Assembly: GCF_014203235.1 (NCBI RefSeq)
Contig: NZ_JACHIN010000001.1
Location: 930,001-994,000, forward strand
Origin: Nonomuraea endophytica
Lineage (GTDB): Bacteria; Actinomycetota; Actinomycetes; Streptosporangiales; Streptosporangiaceae
Length of the DNA: 64,000 bases
Direction of reading: 5' to 3'
The position numbers and the translations under genes were made by a program. Under the pieces are notes generated by a model. It saw only the letters and a program-made list of their open reading frames with translations, was not told the origin of the DNA and made no database searches. Shown here piece after piece: positions 52,764-62,054 of the stretch; position 1 is the stretch's first letter, and every line of letters starts with the position of its first letter.

Positions 52764-54085
52764 CGGTCAACACCTCCCATAACCGGGTCGATAGAAGCCA
52801 CCGCGGCGATCACGTCGGCGACCTGTCCGCCTTCCGTCATGGCGGGGAAGGCCTGCAGGTTCGTGAAGGAGGGCTCGCGGAAGTGCACGCGGTAAGGCCG
52901 GGTGCCGCCGTCGCTGACCACGTACGCGCCGAGCTCGCCCTTGGGCGACTCGATCGAGGCGTACGCCTGGCCGGCCGGCACCCGGAAGCCCTCGGTCACC
53001 AGCTTGAAGTGGTGGATCAGGGCTTCCATGGAGCTGCTCATGATGTGCGCGATGTGGTCGGGCGAGTTGCCGAGGCCGTCGGGGCCCAGCGCGAGCTGCG
53101 CCGGCCAGCCGATCTTCTTGTCCTCGATCATCACGGGCTTGCCCTTGAGCGGACCGGCGATCCGGTCCAGAGCCTGCTCGATGATCTTGAGGGACTCCTC
53201 CATCTCCTTCATGCGCACCAGGTAGCGGGAGTAGACGTCGCAGCCGCGCTCGGTGGCGACCTCGAAGTCGTAGGTCTCGTATCCGCTGTAGGGCTGCGAC
53301 TTGCGCAGGTCCCAGGGCAGACCGGCGGCGCGCAGGATCGGGCCGGTGACGCCCATCGCCATGCAGCCGGTCAGGTCCAGGTAGCCGACGTCCCTGGTGC
53401 GGCGGACGTAGACGGGGTTCTCGTCGAGAAGCTTGCGGACGTCCTTGATCCGCTTGGGCATCTCCTTGAGGAACTCGCCCACCTTGTCAACAGCGCCCGC
53501 GGGCAGGTCGACGCTGACGCCGCCGGGCCGTACGTAGGCGTGGTTCATGCGCAGGCCGGTGATGTACTCGAACAGATCCATGATCAGTTCGCGGTCGCGG
53601 TAGCCGAACAGGAACGGCGTCGTCGCGCCCAGCTCCATGCCGAACGTGCCCATCGCGACCAGGTGCGAGGCGATGCGGTTGAGCTCCATCATCATCACGC
53701 GGATGGCCTGGGCCCGCGCGGGGACCTGGTCGGTGATGCCGAGCAGCTTCTCCACGCCCATGCAGTACGCGGTCTCGTTGAAGATCGGCGCGAGGTAGTC
53801 CATGCGGGTCACGAACGTGGTCCCCTGGGTCCACGTCCGGTATTCCATGTTCTTCTCGATGCCGGTGTGCAGGTAGCCGATGACGCCGCGCGCCTCGGTG
53901 ACCGTCTCGCCGTCGAGGGTCAGGACCAGCCGGAGCACGCCGTGCGTGGACGGGTGCTGCGGGCCCATGTTGATGACCAGGCGCTCTTCCTCGGAGTCGC
54001 GCGCGCTGGTGACGACCTCGTCCCAGTCGCCGCCGCTGACCGAGTAGACCTTGCCTTCGGTCGCCTCGTCATAACCCGTGCTCAC
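52760..54085 (-). CDS. nuoD: NADH-quinone oxidoreductase subunit D
   Basis: 441 aa. It belongs to the 49-kDa/hydrogenase large-subunit family: [34 protein letters not shown] and [15 protein letters not shown] are clear. It lines the quinone site with NuoB. GTG 54085 begins 49 nt after nuoC, the largest gap in the operon, with a purine-rich site (GGGAGGAT) before it. Confidence 0.96.
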   Translation of the reverse strand: MSTGYDEATEGKVYSVSGGDWDEVVTSARDSEEERLVINMGPQHPSTHGVLRLVLTLDGETVTEARGVIGYLHTGIEKNMEYRTWTQGTTFVTRMDYLAPIFNETAYCMGVEKLLGITDQVPARAQAIRVMMMELNRIASHLVAMGTFGMELGATTPFLFGYRDRELIMDLFEYITGLRMNHAYVRPGGVSVDLPAGAVDKVGEFLKEMPKRIKDVRKLLDENPVYVRRTRDVGYLDLTGCMAMGVTGPILRAAGLPWDLRKSQPYSGYETYDFEVATERGCDVYSRYLVRMKEMEESLKIIEQALDRIAGPLKGKPVMIEDKKIGWPAQLALGPDGLGNSPDHIAHIMSSSMEALIHHFKLVTEGFRVPAGQAYASIESPKGELGAYVVSDGGTRPYRVHFREPSFTNLQAFPAMTEGGQVADVIAAVASIDPVMGGVDR

Positions 54086-54134
54086 GAGTGATCCTCCCTT
54101 GGGTCGTCAACGCATGAAGCTCGACGTAGCTCGC

Positions 54135-54806
54135 TCATGCGTAGGACCTCCTCTCGTCCGGCGCGGGGATCGTGGCGCCGCGGTATTCGACCGGGATGCC
54201 GCCCAGCGGGTAGTCCTTGCGCTGCGGGTGACCGTCCCAGTCGTCCGGCATCATGATCCGCGTCAGCGCGGGGTGGCCGTCGTAGACGATGCCGAAGAAG
54301 TCGTACGCCTCGCGCTCGTGCCAGTCGTGCGTCGGGTAGACGGCGACCGTCGACGGGATGTGCGGGTCGGCGTCCGGCGCCCAGGTCTCGACGCGCACCC
54401 GGGTGTTGTGGGTGATCGAGGCCAGGTGGACGACCGAGTGGAGCTCCTCGCCCTGCAGGTGCGGGTAGTGCACGCCGGTCACGCCGAGCGACAGCTCGAA
54501 GCGCAGGTCGGCGTCGTCGCGCAGCTTGCGCAGGACCTCCACCAGGCGCTCGCGCTTGACGTGGAGGGTCAGCTCGCCCCTGTCGACGACGACGCGCTCG
54601 ATGGCGTCGTCCAGGTCGAGGGTGTCGACCAGGGCGTCGAAGTAGCCGCCGAAGGGGCGGGGGGTGGACAGTTCGGGGGCTCGCCGTACGACGAGGCCAC
54701 CGTAGCCGGAGGTGTCGCCGGTGTCGTGGGCGCCGAACATGCCCTGCCGGGCGATGGGCGTCTGCGGCACTTCGGTTTCTGGTACCTCGGGAAGGTTGTC
54801 GCTCAC
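54135..54806 (-). CDS. nuoC: NADH-quinone oxidoreductase subunit C
   Basis: 223 aa from GTG 54806, overlapping the nuoB stop. The 30-kDa subunit signature is [39 protein letters not shown]. The first ~50 residues are a disordered Pro-rich extension ([17 protein letters not shown]) common in actinomycetes. It joins NuoD in the connecting fragment. Confidence 0.95.
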   Translation of the reverse strand: MSDNLPEVPETEVPQTPIARQGMFGAHDTGDTSGYGGLVVRRAPELSTPRPFGGYFDALVDTLDLDDAIERVVVDRGELTLHVKRERLVEVLRKLRDDADLRFELSLGVTGVHYPHLQGEELHSVVHLASITHNTRVRVETWAPDADPHIPSTVAVYPTHDWHEREAYDFFGIVYDGHPALTRIMMPDDWDGHPQRKDYPLGGIPVEYRGATIPAPDERRSYA

Positions 54807-55354
54807 TTCCCCGCCCCCTGGTCGATCAGCGGAAGGGTGCGCAGGGCCTGCAGTTCGAGCTCGTCGATCTGCTTCTTGCGGTGCGCGCCGAACTTCATGT
54901 TCTGGATCTTGTCGTGCAGCTTCACGATCGAGTCGATCAGCATCTCCGGCCGCGGCGGACAGCCGGGCAGGTAGACGTCGACCGGGATGATGTGGTCGAC
55001 GCCCTGCACGATGGCGTAGTTGTTGAACATGCCGCCGCTGGAGGCGCACACGCCCATGGAGATGACCCACTTGGGCTCGGCCATCTGGTCGTAGATCTGG
55101 CGCACGACCGGCGCCATCTTCTGCGACACGCGGCCGGCGACGATCATCAGGTCGGCCTGGCGGGGAGACGCCGAAGCGCGCTCCATGCCGAAGCGCGCCA
55201 GGTCGAAGTGGGGGCCACCGGTGGCCATCAGCTCGATGGCGCAACATGCGAGGCCGAAGGTGGCCGGCCATACGGAGTTCTTGCGCGCCCAGCCGGCGGC
55301 CTGCTCGACCGTGGTGAGGATGAACCCGCTGGGGAGTTTCTCTTCAAGTCCCAT
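54803..55354 (-). CDS. nuoB: NADH-quinone oxidoreductase subunit B
   Basis: 183 aa. It carries cluster N2, the last before quinone: the tandem Cys pair in [12 protein letters not shown], then [14 protein letters not shown] and [13 protein letters not shown] 55354 is 2 nt after the nuoA stop. The C-terminal 20 residues past the core are basic then hydrophobic, normal for the group. Confidence 0.97.
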   Translation of the reverse strand: MGLEEKLPSGFILTTVEQAAGWARKNSVWPATFGLACCAIELMATGGPHFDLARFGMERASASPRQADLMIVAGRVSQKMAPVVRQIYDQMAEPKWVISMGVCASSGGMFNNYAIVQGVDHIIPVDVYLPGCPPRPEMLIDSIVKLHDKIQNMKFGAHRKKQIDELELQALRTLPLIDQGAGK

Positions 55355-55356
55355 AA

Positions 55357-55752
55357 TCAGTCCCAGTCCAGACCCTTGCGGCGCCACACGTACGCATAGG
55401 CGACAAGCACGGTGACGATGAACAGCACCATCTCGACCAGCGCGAACACCCCGAGGCCCGAGGCGATCACCTGGCCGTCGGCGCCCTTCAGCGGGGCGAA
55501 GGAGACCGCCCACGGATAAAGGAAGATGATCTCGATGTCGAACACGATGAACAGCATCGCGGTGATCATGTATTTCAGCGGAAAGCGTCCGCCACCGACA
55601 GGCTGGGGCGTCGGCTCGATGCCGCATTCGTAGGCGTCAAGCTTGGCGCGGTTCCAGCGCTTGGGACCGGTGAACGGAGCGACCGCGACCGAGAAGATCG
55701 CGAAGCCTCCCGCGAGAATGGCGAGCACCAGGATGGGCACATAAAGGTCCAT
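55357..55752 (-). CDS. nuoA: NADH-quinone oxidoreductase subunit A
   Basis: 131 aa with three membrane helices. [14 protein letters not shown] and [16 protein letters not shown] are the conserved Cys loop and acidic helix. It opens the nuoA-N operon; AGAGGAGG lies just upstream of ATG 55752. The 76-bp gap before it is A+T-poor except for TTATAG on the minus strand, a possible -10, so it could have its own promoter as well as read-through from menJ. Confidence 0.96.
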   Translation of the reverse strand: MDLYVPILVLAILAGGFAIFSVAVAPFTGPKRWNRAKLDAYECGIEPTPQPVGGGRFPLKYMITAMLFIVFDIEIIFLYPWAVSFAPLKGADGQVIASGLGVFALVEMVLFIVTVLVAYAYVWRRKGLDWD

Positions 55753-55828
55753 CGCTACGCCTCCTCTTCTGTCGCAACGCGCGCGGGCGCGCAGTCTGAC
55801 CTATAAGTTTGCCGGGTGGGTCTGCGGT

Positions 55829-57067
55829 TCATGCTGGTGGGGCGACCTTCGAGAGTGCGTTGATGATCCTGTCTGACGCATCGCCTCGCCGGTCGGTGAG
55901 ATTACCAAGGAGTTTGAGCGCGAAGCGCATCAGCCTCGGGTGAGGCAGCCCGTGCCTCGTACCGAAGCTCATCACACCTGGCTTCCCGATCGCTTCGACG
56001 AACAATCTGCCCAAGGTGAAATATCCGCCATACGCGTCCTTGAGGACCTGCGGGTAGGTGCGCAGGATACGTTCCTGCTGCGCGGGAGTGGTACCGCGAA
56101 GCGACTTCGCGATCACCTCGGCCGCGATCTCGCCCGTCTCCATGGCGTAGGCGATGCCCTCGCCGTTGAACGGGTTGATGGCGCCGCCGGAGTCGCCGAC
56201 GAGCACCAGGCCACGGGTGTAGTGCGGCTGCCTGTTGAAGGCCATCGGCAGGGCCGCGCCGCGGATCGGCCCTGTCATGTTCTCCTCGGTGAACTCCCAC
56301 TCGGCCGGCATGTTCCTGCACCATCGCTTGAGCAGCTCACGGTAGTCGATCTTGCCGAAGGCGTCGCTGGTGTTGAGCAGGCCGAGCCCGACGTTGCTGG
56401 TGCCGTCGCCGACGGGGAAGATCCACCCGTAGCCCGGCAGCAGCGTGTCCTGGTCCCACAGTTCGAGCCAGGTCTCCAGGTAGTCGTCGTCGTGGCGCGG
56501 GCTCTGGAAATAGGTGCGTACGGCCACGCCCATCGGACGGTCCTCGCGCTTGTGCAGCCCCATCCCGAGCGCCATGCGCGTGCTGTTCCCGTCGGCGGCG
56601 ACGACGAGGCGGCTGCGGTAGGTGGCGCCGTCCTTGGTGGTGACACCGGTCACGTGCCCGCTGCGGTCGTCCAGGATCGGGCCGGTGACGTTGACGCCCT
56701 CCATGAGGCGTACCCCGGCCTTGACCGCGTGGGCGGCCATGATCTGGTCGAAGTCCTGGCGGGTGCGGACCAGGCTGAAGTCGGGGAAGCTGTCGAGCCG
56801 CGGCCAGTCGAGCTCGAAGCGGAGCCCGCCGCCGACGACCCGCAGGCCCTTGTTCCTGATCCAGCCGGGTCCGTCGATGTCGACGCCCATGTTCTGCAGT
56901 TGCTTGACCGCGCGTGGGGTCAAGCCGTCTCCGCAGACCTTCTCCCTGGGGAAACGCGTCTTCTCCAGGAGGAGCACGTCCAGCCCTGCGCGGGCCAGGT
57001 AAAACGCGGTCGCGGAGCCTGAGGGACCGGCGCCGACGACGATGACGTCGGCGTCAACTGTGTTCAT
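55829..57067 (-). CDS. Geranylgeranyl reductase-family protein (MenJ-like menaquinone reductase)
   Basis: 412 aa FAD enzyme. Features are VVGAGPSGSATAFYLARAG (Rossmann), KVCGDGLTPRAVKQL (family Cys loop), VVAADGNSTRMALG and LVLVGDSGGAINPFNGEGIAYA. In mycobacteria the MenJ member saturates one isoprene unit of menaquinone. Its position between menG and nuoA supports that role, though archaeal-lipid and chlorophyll reductases share the fold. The leader carries a Rex-type operator and a -10 TAGACT. Confidence 0.87.
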   Translation of the reverse strand: MNTVDADVIVVGAGPSGSATAFYLARAGLDVLLLEKTRFPREKVCGDGLTPRAVKQLQNMGVDIDGPGWIRNKGLRVVGGGLRFELDWPRLDSFPDFSLVRTRQDFDQIMAAHAVKAGVRLMEGVNVTGPILDDRSGHVTGVTTKDGATYRSRLVVAADGNSTRMALGMGLHKREDRPMGVAVRTYFQSPRHDDDYLETWLELWDQDTLLPGYGWIFPVGDGTSNVGLGLLNTSDAFGKIDYRELLKRWCRNMPAEWEFTEENMTGPIRGAALPMAFNRQPHYTRGLVLVGDSGGAINPFNGEGIAYAMETGEIAAEVIAKSLRGTTPAQQERILRTYPQVLKDAYGGYFTLGRLFVEAIGKPGVMSFGTRHGLPHPRLMRFALKLLGNLTDRRGDASDRIINALSKVAPPA

Positions 57068-57212
57068 GGTCGCGCCCGCTCACCACTCGTTGGCATCGTG
57101 CCTCGCTCTCTCGTGGCGAGCTCCTGCGCTTGGCGTACGGCTGCTGGCACGGTCACTGGACTTTGTCCTGTCCTACACGCTCGAAGGCCGTGGGGTATGG
57201 CGCCTTCGTTCC

Positions 57213-57251
57213 TTTGTGAACCCCTTCACAAACTTGTCGGCCCGCAGTCTA
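57213..57251 (-). promoter_or_regulatory. Rex-type operator and -10 box upstream of the menJ-nuo genes
   Basis: TTTGTGAA-CCCC-TTCACAAA (57213-57232) is a perfect 8+8 inverted repeat. It matches the Rex operator form TTGTGAAnnnnTTCACAA known from streptomycetes, where Rex senses the NADH/NAD+ ratio and is reported to control cyd and nuo genes. On the minus strand TAGACT (57251-57246) is a good -10 placed just upstream, so Rex would bind at about +7 to +26 and block transcription. No rex gene is in the window. Confidence 0.75.
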
Positions 57252-57289
57252 ACGCTTTTACGGGGCAAAGTGGCAGCCGGGGGTCCCGA

Positions 57290-58009
57290 TCATGAGGCGG
57301 GTTTGAAGCCGCGGTGCATGGCGACGATGCCGAGACTCAAGTTGCGCCAGGCGACACGCTCCCAGCCCGCCTCCTGAATGATCCTGGCCAGCGACGGCTG
57401 ATCCGGCCAGTCTCTGATGGACTCGGCCAGATACTCATAGGAGTCGTCGTTGGAGCCGAGGACCTTGGCCACCTTGGGCAGCATCTTCATCAGATACTCC
57501 CGGTAGAAAAGGTCGAACGACTTCACGGTCACGTGCGAGAACTCCATGATCACCAGCCGGCCGCCCGGCTTGGTGACGCGCAGCATCTCGCGCAGCGCCA
57601 CCGGGGTGTCGTGCACGTTGCGCAGCGCCACCGAGATCGTCACCGCGTCGAAGCTGTCGTCAGCGAACGGCAGTCGCATCGCGTCACCCGCGACGAACGG
57701 GATGCCGGGGCCGCTGAGCGCGTTGCCTCCGTGGCGGCGCACGCCGGTCTGCAGCATGCCCAGCGAGAAGTCGGAGGCGATCGCCCGCGCGCCCAGCGTG
57801 GTGAAGCTGTCGGTGGAGGTGCCCGTGCCCGCGCCCAGGTCGAGGACCACCTCCCCGGGGCCCGCGTCCACGGCCGCCGCGACCGCCTTGCGCCAGTAGC
57901 GCACCTGACCGAACGAGATCACATCGTTGACGAGGTCATAGCGCCGGGCCGTGCGATCGAACATCGCGGCGACCTCGTGCGGCTGCTTGTCCAACTGAGC
58001 GCGGGTCAT
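57290..58009 (-). CDS. menG: Demethylmenaquinone methyltransferase
   Basis: 239 aa SAM methyltransferase, UbiE/MenG family. [39 protein letters not shown] and [13 protein letters not shown] are its hallmarks. It methylates demethylmenaquinone in the last step of menaquinone synthesis, at the membrane. 222 bp separate it from menJ, with the Rex site and promoter in the gap, so it is transcribed separately. Divergent from the beta-propeller gene. Confidence 0.95.
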   Translation of the reverse strand: MTRAQLDKQPHEVAAMFDRTARRYDLVNDVISFGQVRYWRKAVAAAVDAGPGEVVLDLGAGTGTSTDSFTTLGARAIASDFSLGMLQTGVRRHGGNALSGPGIPFVAGDAMRLPFADDSFDAVTISVALRNVHDTPVALREMLRVTKPGGRLVIMEFSHVTVKSFDLFYREYLMKMLPKVAKVLGSNDDSYEYLAESIRDWPDQPSLARIIQEAGWERVAWRNLSLGIVAMHRGFKPAS

Positions 58010-58118
58010 GCGGCAAGCCTATTGCCCCCGCCCGTAAGGCCCTCATCGCGTGTGCCCTATCCCGACAATGAACGGAAAGTAGCCGCTCCATAACGCACTG
58101 TCTGCTAGAACTTGGCGA

Positions 58119-59330
58119 ATGTTCGCGCGTGTCACCCTTGCAGCGGTCATCACGATGGCCCCTGTCACGCACACCCGCGTGGTGTCCGCCAACCCGGCCG
58201 ACACCACCCCCCACGTCCTCGACGGCATCGTCAACACCATCGCCCTGGTGGGCGGCACCGTGGTGGTGGGCGGCTCGTTCAGCGAGGTAGCCGACGCGAG
58301 ACGCACGACCACCTTCCCCCGCAGCAACCTCTTCGCCTTCGACCTGGCCACCGGCGACGTCCTGGCCGACTTCGCCCCGGTCGTCGCCGGTCCCGTCCAC
58401 GCGCTGGCCGCCGGCGCCGACGGCACCGTCTACGTCGGCGGCGACTTCCCGTCCGTCAACCGCACGCGGGCGCGCGCGCTGACCCGCCTGAGCCTGTCCG
58501 ACGGCTCGACGGTACGCGGCTTCGCCCCGCGCGTGTCCGGCGGCGCCGTGACCACGCTGGCCAGACGCGGCGCCCACCTCTATACCGGCGGCGACTTCAC
58601 CTCGCCGAGAACCGCGCTGGCCAGGCTCGACGCCACGACCGGCGCCGCCGACCCGCGCTTCACCATCGAACCGGGCCTGCCCCGCACCCCCAAGGTCAAG
58701 GTCCACGCGCTGGCCGCGAGCGCCGACCGGCTGGTAATCGACGGCAGCTTCACCACGCTCGACGGCGAGCCCCGGCCCCAACTGGGCGTGATCGACATCT
58801 CCACGCCGACGCCCCGGGTGGCCAACTGGCGCACGGCCGCGTACGAGCCGCAGTGCCAGGACGTCTTCCCCAGCTATGTCCGCGGCCTCGACCTGTCACC
58901 CGGCGGCGACTATTTCGTGGTCGTCACGACCGGCGGCAACGGGGACACGCGCCGCCTGTGCGACAGCGCGGCCAGGTTCGAGACCTACACCAGGAGCCAG
59001 CGGGTCAGGCCGACCTGGGTGAACTACACCGGCGGCGACTCGCTCTACTCGGTCGCGGCGACCGGCGCTGCCGTCTACGTGGGCGGGCATCAGCGCTGGA
59101 TGGACAACCCGCGCGGCCGTGACTCGGCGGGCCCCGGCGCGGCGCCCAGAGAGGGCATCGCCGCCCTCGATCCGCGCACCGGAAAGGCGCTCGGGTGGAA
59201 TCCGGGACGTGAACGCGGTATCGGCGTCAAGGCATTTCTGGCGTACAACCGCGGACTACTCGTTGGTAGTGACACAACTCGACTCGGACGGGAGTACCAT
59301 GCCCGGATTGGCATGTTCCCTCTGCCCTAG
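58119..59330 (+). CDS. Secreted beta-propeller-like repeat protein
   Basis: 403 aa. A short signal peptide (MFARVTLAAVITMAPV to VVSA) is followed by repeats ending in GG motifs: VVVGGSF, VYVGGDF, LYTGGDF, LVIDGSF, VYVGGHQ, each preceded by T/S-V-x-A-L-A strands, about 40-60 residues apart. This is the pattern of DUF5122-type propeller blades, a solvent-exposed scaffold. No catalytic residues can be seen. ATG 58119 lies 7 nt after TAGAAC, so it is probably leaderless. It overlaps the DUF4229 gene tail to tail. Confidence 0.75.
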   Translation: MFARVTLAAVITMAPVTHTRVVSANPADTTPHVLDGIVNTIALVGGTVVVGGSFSEVADARRTTTFPRSNLFAFDLATGDVLADFAPVVAGPVHALAAGADGTVYVGGDFPSVNRTRARALTRLSLSDGSTVRGFAPRVSGGAVTTLARRGAHLYTGGDFTSPRTALARLDATTGAADPRFTIEPGLPRTPKVKVHALAASADRLVIDGSFTTLDGEPRPQLGVIDISTPTPRVANWRTAAYEPQCQDVFPSYVRGLDLSPGGDYFVVVTTGGNGDTRRLCDSAARFETYTRSQRVRPTWVNYTGGDSLYSVAATGAAVYVGGHQRWMDNPRGRDSAGPGAAPREGIAALDPRTGKALGWNPGRERGIGVKAFLAYNRGLLVGSDTTRLGREYHARIGMFPLP

Positions 59331-59545
59331 TCGTCCTGCGGCTTAGGCCGGTCGATCTTGTCGCTGATGCGGGCGCTCATGGCGTCACGCTGCTTGGACA
59401 GCAGGACGTAGCTGGCCACACCGCTGATCAGGAAAGCCACCAGGATCAGCACCAGCGGATTTTGCAGTCCGAGCAAGTACAGGACACCGAGGGTCACGAT
59501 GAACAAGCCGATGCGCGACGCGGTGTAAACGAGAACGGGATGCAC
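59327..59545 (-). CDS. DUF4229 membrane protein
   Basis: 72 aa with two membrane helices (ASRIGLFIVTLGVLYLLGL and LVLILVAFLISGVASYVLL) and a charged tail with K-Q-R-D and D-K-I-D-R. That is the whole of the DUF4229 family, common and uncharacterised in actinomycetes. It ends in a 4-bp overlap with the propeller gene. Confidence 0.8.
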   Translation of the reverse strand: MHPVLVYTASRIGLFIVTLGVLYLLGLQNPLVLILVAFLISGVASYVLLSKQRDAMSARISDKIDRPKPQDD

Positions 59546-59640
59546 AGGTCAGAGGTTACTCGCCCCTGGTCGTGCCCCTGCGGGCCGTACCCGCTGCCGC
59601 TCTTCGCATCGGGCGCGAGCACTGCTACTGTTCCCAGTCA

Positions 59641-59685
59641 GGGTGTTTCGTAAAGAAACACCCACGAGAGCCCCAAAGAGGCTCT
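59641..59685 (+). promoter_or_regulatory. Two tandem hairpins upstream of bldC
   Basis: GGGTGTTTC/GAAACACCC (9-bp arms, 59641-59663, loop GTAAA) is followed by AGAGCC/GGCTCT (59667-59685). They sit in the 277-bp divergent gap between DUF4229 and bldC, followed by an A+T-rich stretch that may hold the bldC promoter. They could terminate the short minus-strand direction or act in the bldC leader if its promoter is upstream. Confidence 0.45.
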
Positions 59686-59822
59686 ATCATATAACAATCG
59701 GGCAGTCAGCCGATAACAACCCGTGATCTTTGTCGAAAACCACGGATAAATCAGGCTTCGCTCGACACACTGGTTACCTGTCCGCCCGCTGGCAGGAAGC
59801 GGGATGCGAGGGGGAGAGATTG

Positions 59823-60044
59823 GTGGAGAGTAGCAGCGAGCGTCTGCTGACCCCAGGAGAGGTTGCCGCCCTCTTCCGGGTAGACCCAAAGACGGTTACA
59901 CGCTGGGCTGCGGCAGGCCGCATCAGCAGTATCCGCACCCCCGGAGGGCACCGTCGCTTCCGCGAGTCGGAAGTGCACGCCCTTCTTAGAGGCGAGGATG
60001 TTCTTACGGCCGAACGGCCGGCAGGTGAGTCCCCGCGCGTTTGA
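59823..60044 (+). CDS. bldC: BldC-family developmental regulator (MerR-like DNA-binding)
   Basis: 73 aa from GTG 59823, with AGGGGGAG upstream. The sequence LLTPGEVAALFRVDPKTVTRW, AAAGRISSIRTPGGHRRFRES matches BldC, which is a small MerR-type winged helix without effector domain. BldC proteins bind as head-to-tail oligomers and time the onset of development in streptomycetes. Its presence suggests a differentiating actinomycete. A perfect palindrome follows its stop as a probable terminator. Confidence 0.92.
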   Translation: MESSSERLLTPGEVAALFRVDPKTVTRWAAAGRISSIRTPGGHRRFRESEVHALLRGEDVLTAERPAGESPRV

Positions 60045-60058
60045 CGTTCCGTCAGGTC

Positions 60059-60083
60059 GGTGATCCTGCGCCGCAGGATCACC
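60059..60083. terminator. Perfect palindrome after bldC
   Basis: GGTGATCCTGCG (60059-60070) and CGCAGGATCACC (60072-60083) are exact complements around one base, 15 bp after the bldC stop. There is no T run, as is usual for actinomycete terminators; it could also serve the convergent side. Confidence 0.6.
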
Positions 60084-60298
60084 GCCACGGATCCCACAGG
60101 CACGCTCTTCTCGCCGGTACGGCCCGGCCCCCAGTGGCCGAGGACCGAAACGAGCGCCCCACCCCGCGCTGAATCCCGGCACGCGTGCCCACGCCCTCTA
60201 CGTACATTGCCCGGACGACCCGAACCACGACCCGGCCTCCACCCCTCAGGCCGTCGCGGTGACCACCACCCCCCGTCGGTCAGGGTTGTCCCCCGATG

Positions 60299-60541
60299 TC
60301 AGGCGTCCTCCTGCTCAGCCTTGAAGGCCAGGAACTCCTGCTCCAGCTCGTCGTTCTCCGCCGCCCAGCGCGCACGCCGCTCGGCCGCCTCCTCCTCGGT
60401 GCACGACTCCGGCAGCCATCGCTCGTAGTCGGGATCCCCGGGCTCCACTTCCACATACGCGTTGCCGATGAGACGCCCGTCTTCACTGGTCAGGCTCTGC
60501 GGCACGCGCAGGGTCCCGTCAGCGAGCCGGATGACGTACAT
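60299..60541 (-). CDS. Hypothetical protein, 80 aa
   Basis: A short beta segment (MYVIRLADGTLRVP, AYVEVEPGDP) is followed by a highly charged helix (EEEAAERRARWAAENDELEQEFLAF), which looks like a coiled coil. Acidic, soluble, no known family. It begins 10 nt after the HExxH gene's stop, so the two may be an operon. Confidence 0.6.
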   Translation of the reverse strand: MYVIRLADGTLRVPQSLTSEDGRLIGNAYVEVEPGDPDYERWLPESCTEEEAAERRARWAAENDELEQEFLAFKAEQEDA

Positions 60542-60551
60542 CGCTCATCAC

Positions 60552-61592
60552 CTAGATTCCGTAGCGCCGGTTGAAGAACAACATGACGTCGAGGGCCATC
60601 CGCGTGTCACCGCCCAGCATGTCGACCAGCGCGGGACGCTGGCGCGAGGAGATGGCGGCGAAGGCGTCCGCGAAGAACTCCTTGCGGCCCAGTCCCCCGC
60701 CCTGCCGGTGGAAAGCGGAGGCCAGCATGGGAGCGGCCTTCTCGTAGAGTGCCACGAACTCGGGCGAGTCGGAGACCCAATCGCCATGCGGGGAGTCGAT
60801 GTCGTCCAGAGCGTGGCCGACCTCGTGCATCATCACGTCGGGTGTGGGAGAGGGCCGATCTCCTACGACGATCTTGCGGTCGCCGTACGCGCCGGCGCAG
60901 ATGTCCCAGGAGGCCTTGCCGGAGGGCAGCGGGGCGCCGCGCAGGTAGCCCATGTCGTCGAGGTCGGGGACGCCGCCGGCGCCGACGTAGATGCCTTCGA
61001 GGCCGATGGCGAGCTTGCGCTTCAGCCGTTCGGGCAGCCGGGCGAGGCTCTCCACGGCGCGCACGGCCTCCGGTGAGGGCGGGCCGAGCCGGGCGTCCCA
61101 CTGGCGGTGCAGGACGGCTTCCAGCTCGCCGCAGTGCCGTAAGCCGTCCGCCTGGACGGGCGCTTCGGGCCGGTTGGGCTGCGCGCGCGGCGGCAGGTCG
61201 GTGAGCTCGAAGTCGTGCCAGGTGTACTGCGGCCGCTCCACGACCGCGGCGGGCAGCCGCTCGCGCCGCCAGCCGGGCTCGTCGGCCCGCTCGGGCCGCC
61301 GCGCCTGCTCCGCCTCTTCCGCACGCTCGACGCGTTCGCGTCGCTCGCGTCTTCGAAACGGCCACCCGCTCCGCTCGGCCTGAGGCTGTCCACGGAAGGA
61401 CGGCGCGTCTCCCCCGGGCGGCCGCTGCGCATGCTGCCGCTCGGCCTCGCGGAAGCCCTCAGCGGGCGTGTCACGGGACCAGAACGAGCGGTCCGCCTCC
61501 GGCGGCGCGTCACCGCGGCGCGAGAAGAGGTAGGACCCGCGCCGCCACCAACGTCCACGTCGATGCCGGCCCTTGTCGCTGGAGAAGGCCAT
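60552..61592 (-). CDS. Putative zinc metalloprotease with long charged N-terminal region
   Basis: 346 aa. Residues 1-135 are Arg/Glu/Pro-rich and probably disordered. The C-terminal domain has H256-E-V-G-H260 in VMMHEVGHALDD and a later K-E-F-F-A-D (E305), the arrangement of gluzincin-type zinc proteases such as the anthrax lethal factor C-terminal fold. No signal peptide is seen, so it acts inside the cell or is exported by another route. Substrate unknown. The small charged protein follows 10 nt later. Confidence 0.7.
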   Translation of the reverse strand: MAFSSDKGRHRRGRWWRRGSYLFSRRGDAPPEADRSFWSRDTPAEGFREAERQHAQRPPGGDAPSFRGQPQAERSGWPFRRRERRERVERAEEAEQARRPERADEPGWRRERLPAAVVERPQYTWHDFELTDLPPRAQPNRPEAPVQADGLRHCGELEAVLHRQWDARLGPPSPEAVRAVESLARLPERLKRKLAIGLEGIYVGAGGVPDLDDMGYLRGAPLPSGKASWDICAGAYGDRKIVVGDRPSPTPDVMMHEVGHALDDIDSPHGDWVSDSPEFVALYEKAAPMLASAFHRQGGGLGRKEFFADAFAAISSRQRPALVDMLGGDTRMALDVMLFFNRRYGI

Positions 61593-61738
61593 CTCACCCC
61601 TAGACCACCCTGCCCATCAGGTGAAACCCCTCCGCTCCACCTGATCCGGTTCCACGGTACGCGGCCGATCTTCCCGAGTCATCCGAAATGGGACACCGAG
61701 CAAGCACGATCACGCCTCGGATGGCTTACAGTTCGGGC

Positions 61739-62050
61739 ATGGCAGGTGTCCTGGTCACCCTGGCGGTGCTGGCTTTCTGGCTCTACTCCCTGTTCGACGT
61801 CATCACGACGCCGGAGGACGAGGTGCGGAACGTGCCAAAGACCCTCTGGGTGCTCGTCATCATCCTCGTCCCCGTAGTAGGCGGGCTTCTGTGGTTTCTG
61901 CTCGGCAGGCCCACCCGTGGCGCCGCCGAGGACGGTCCCCTGCGCATGCCTCGGCCCCCGGCGCCGCCGCGCCAGGATCCACCCAAGGGACCGGAGGACG
62001 ACCCGGACTTCCTGCGCGACCTCGACAAGCGGATGCGCGGGGAGGAATGA
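61739..62050 (+). CDS. PLDc_N-domain membrane protein
   Basis: 103 aa from ATG 61739. Two membrane helices (LVTLAVLAFWLYSLFDV and TLWVLVIILVPVVGGLLWFLLG) flank TTPEDEVRNVPK, the layout of PLDc_N (phospholipase D N-terminal-like) proteins, which are membrane anchors of unknown function. A Pro/Asp-rich cytoplasmic tail follows. TACAGT lies 6 nt before the ATG, so the transcript may be leaderless. Confidence 0.82.
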   Translation: MAGVLVTLAVLAFWLYSLFDVITTPEDEVRNVPKTLWVLVIILVPVVGGLLWFLLGRPTRGAAEDGPLRMPRPPAPPRQDPPKGPEDDPDFLRDLDKRMRGEE

Positions 62051-62054
62051 GCCG

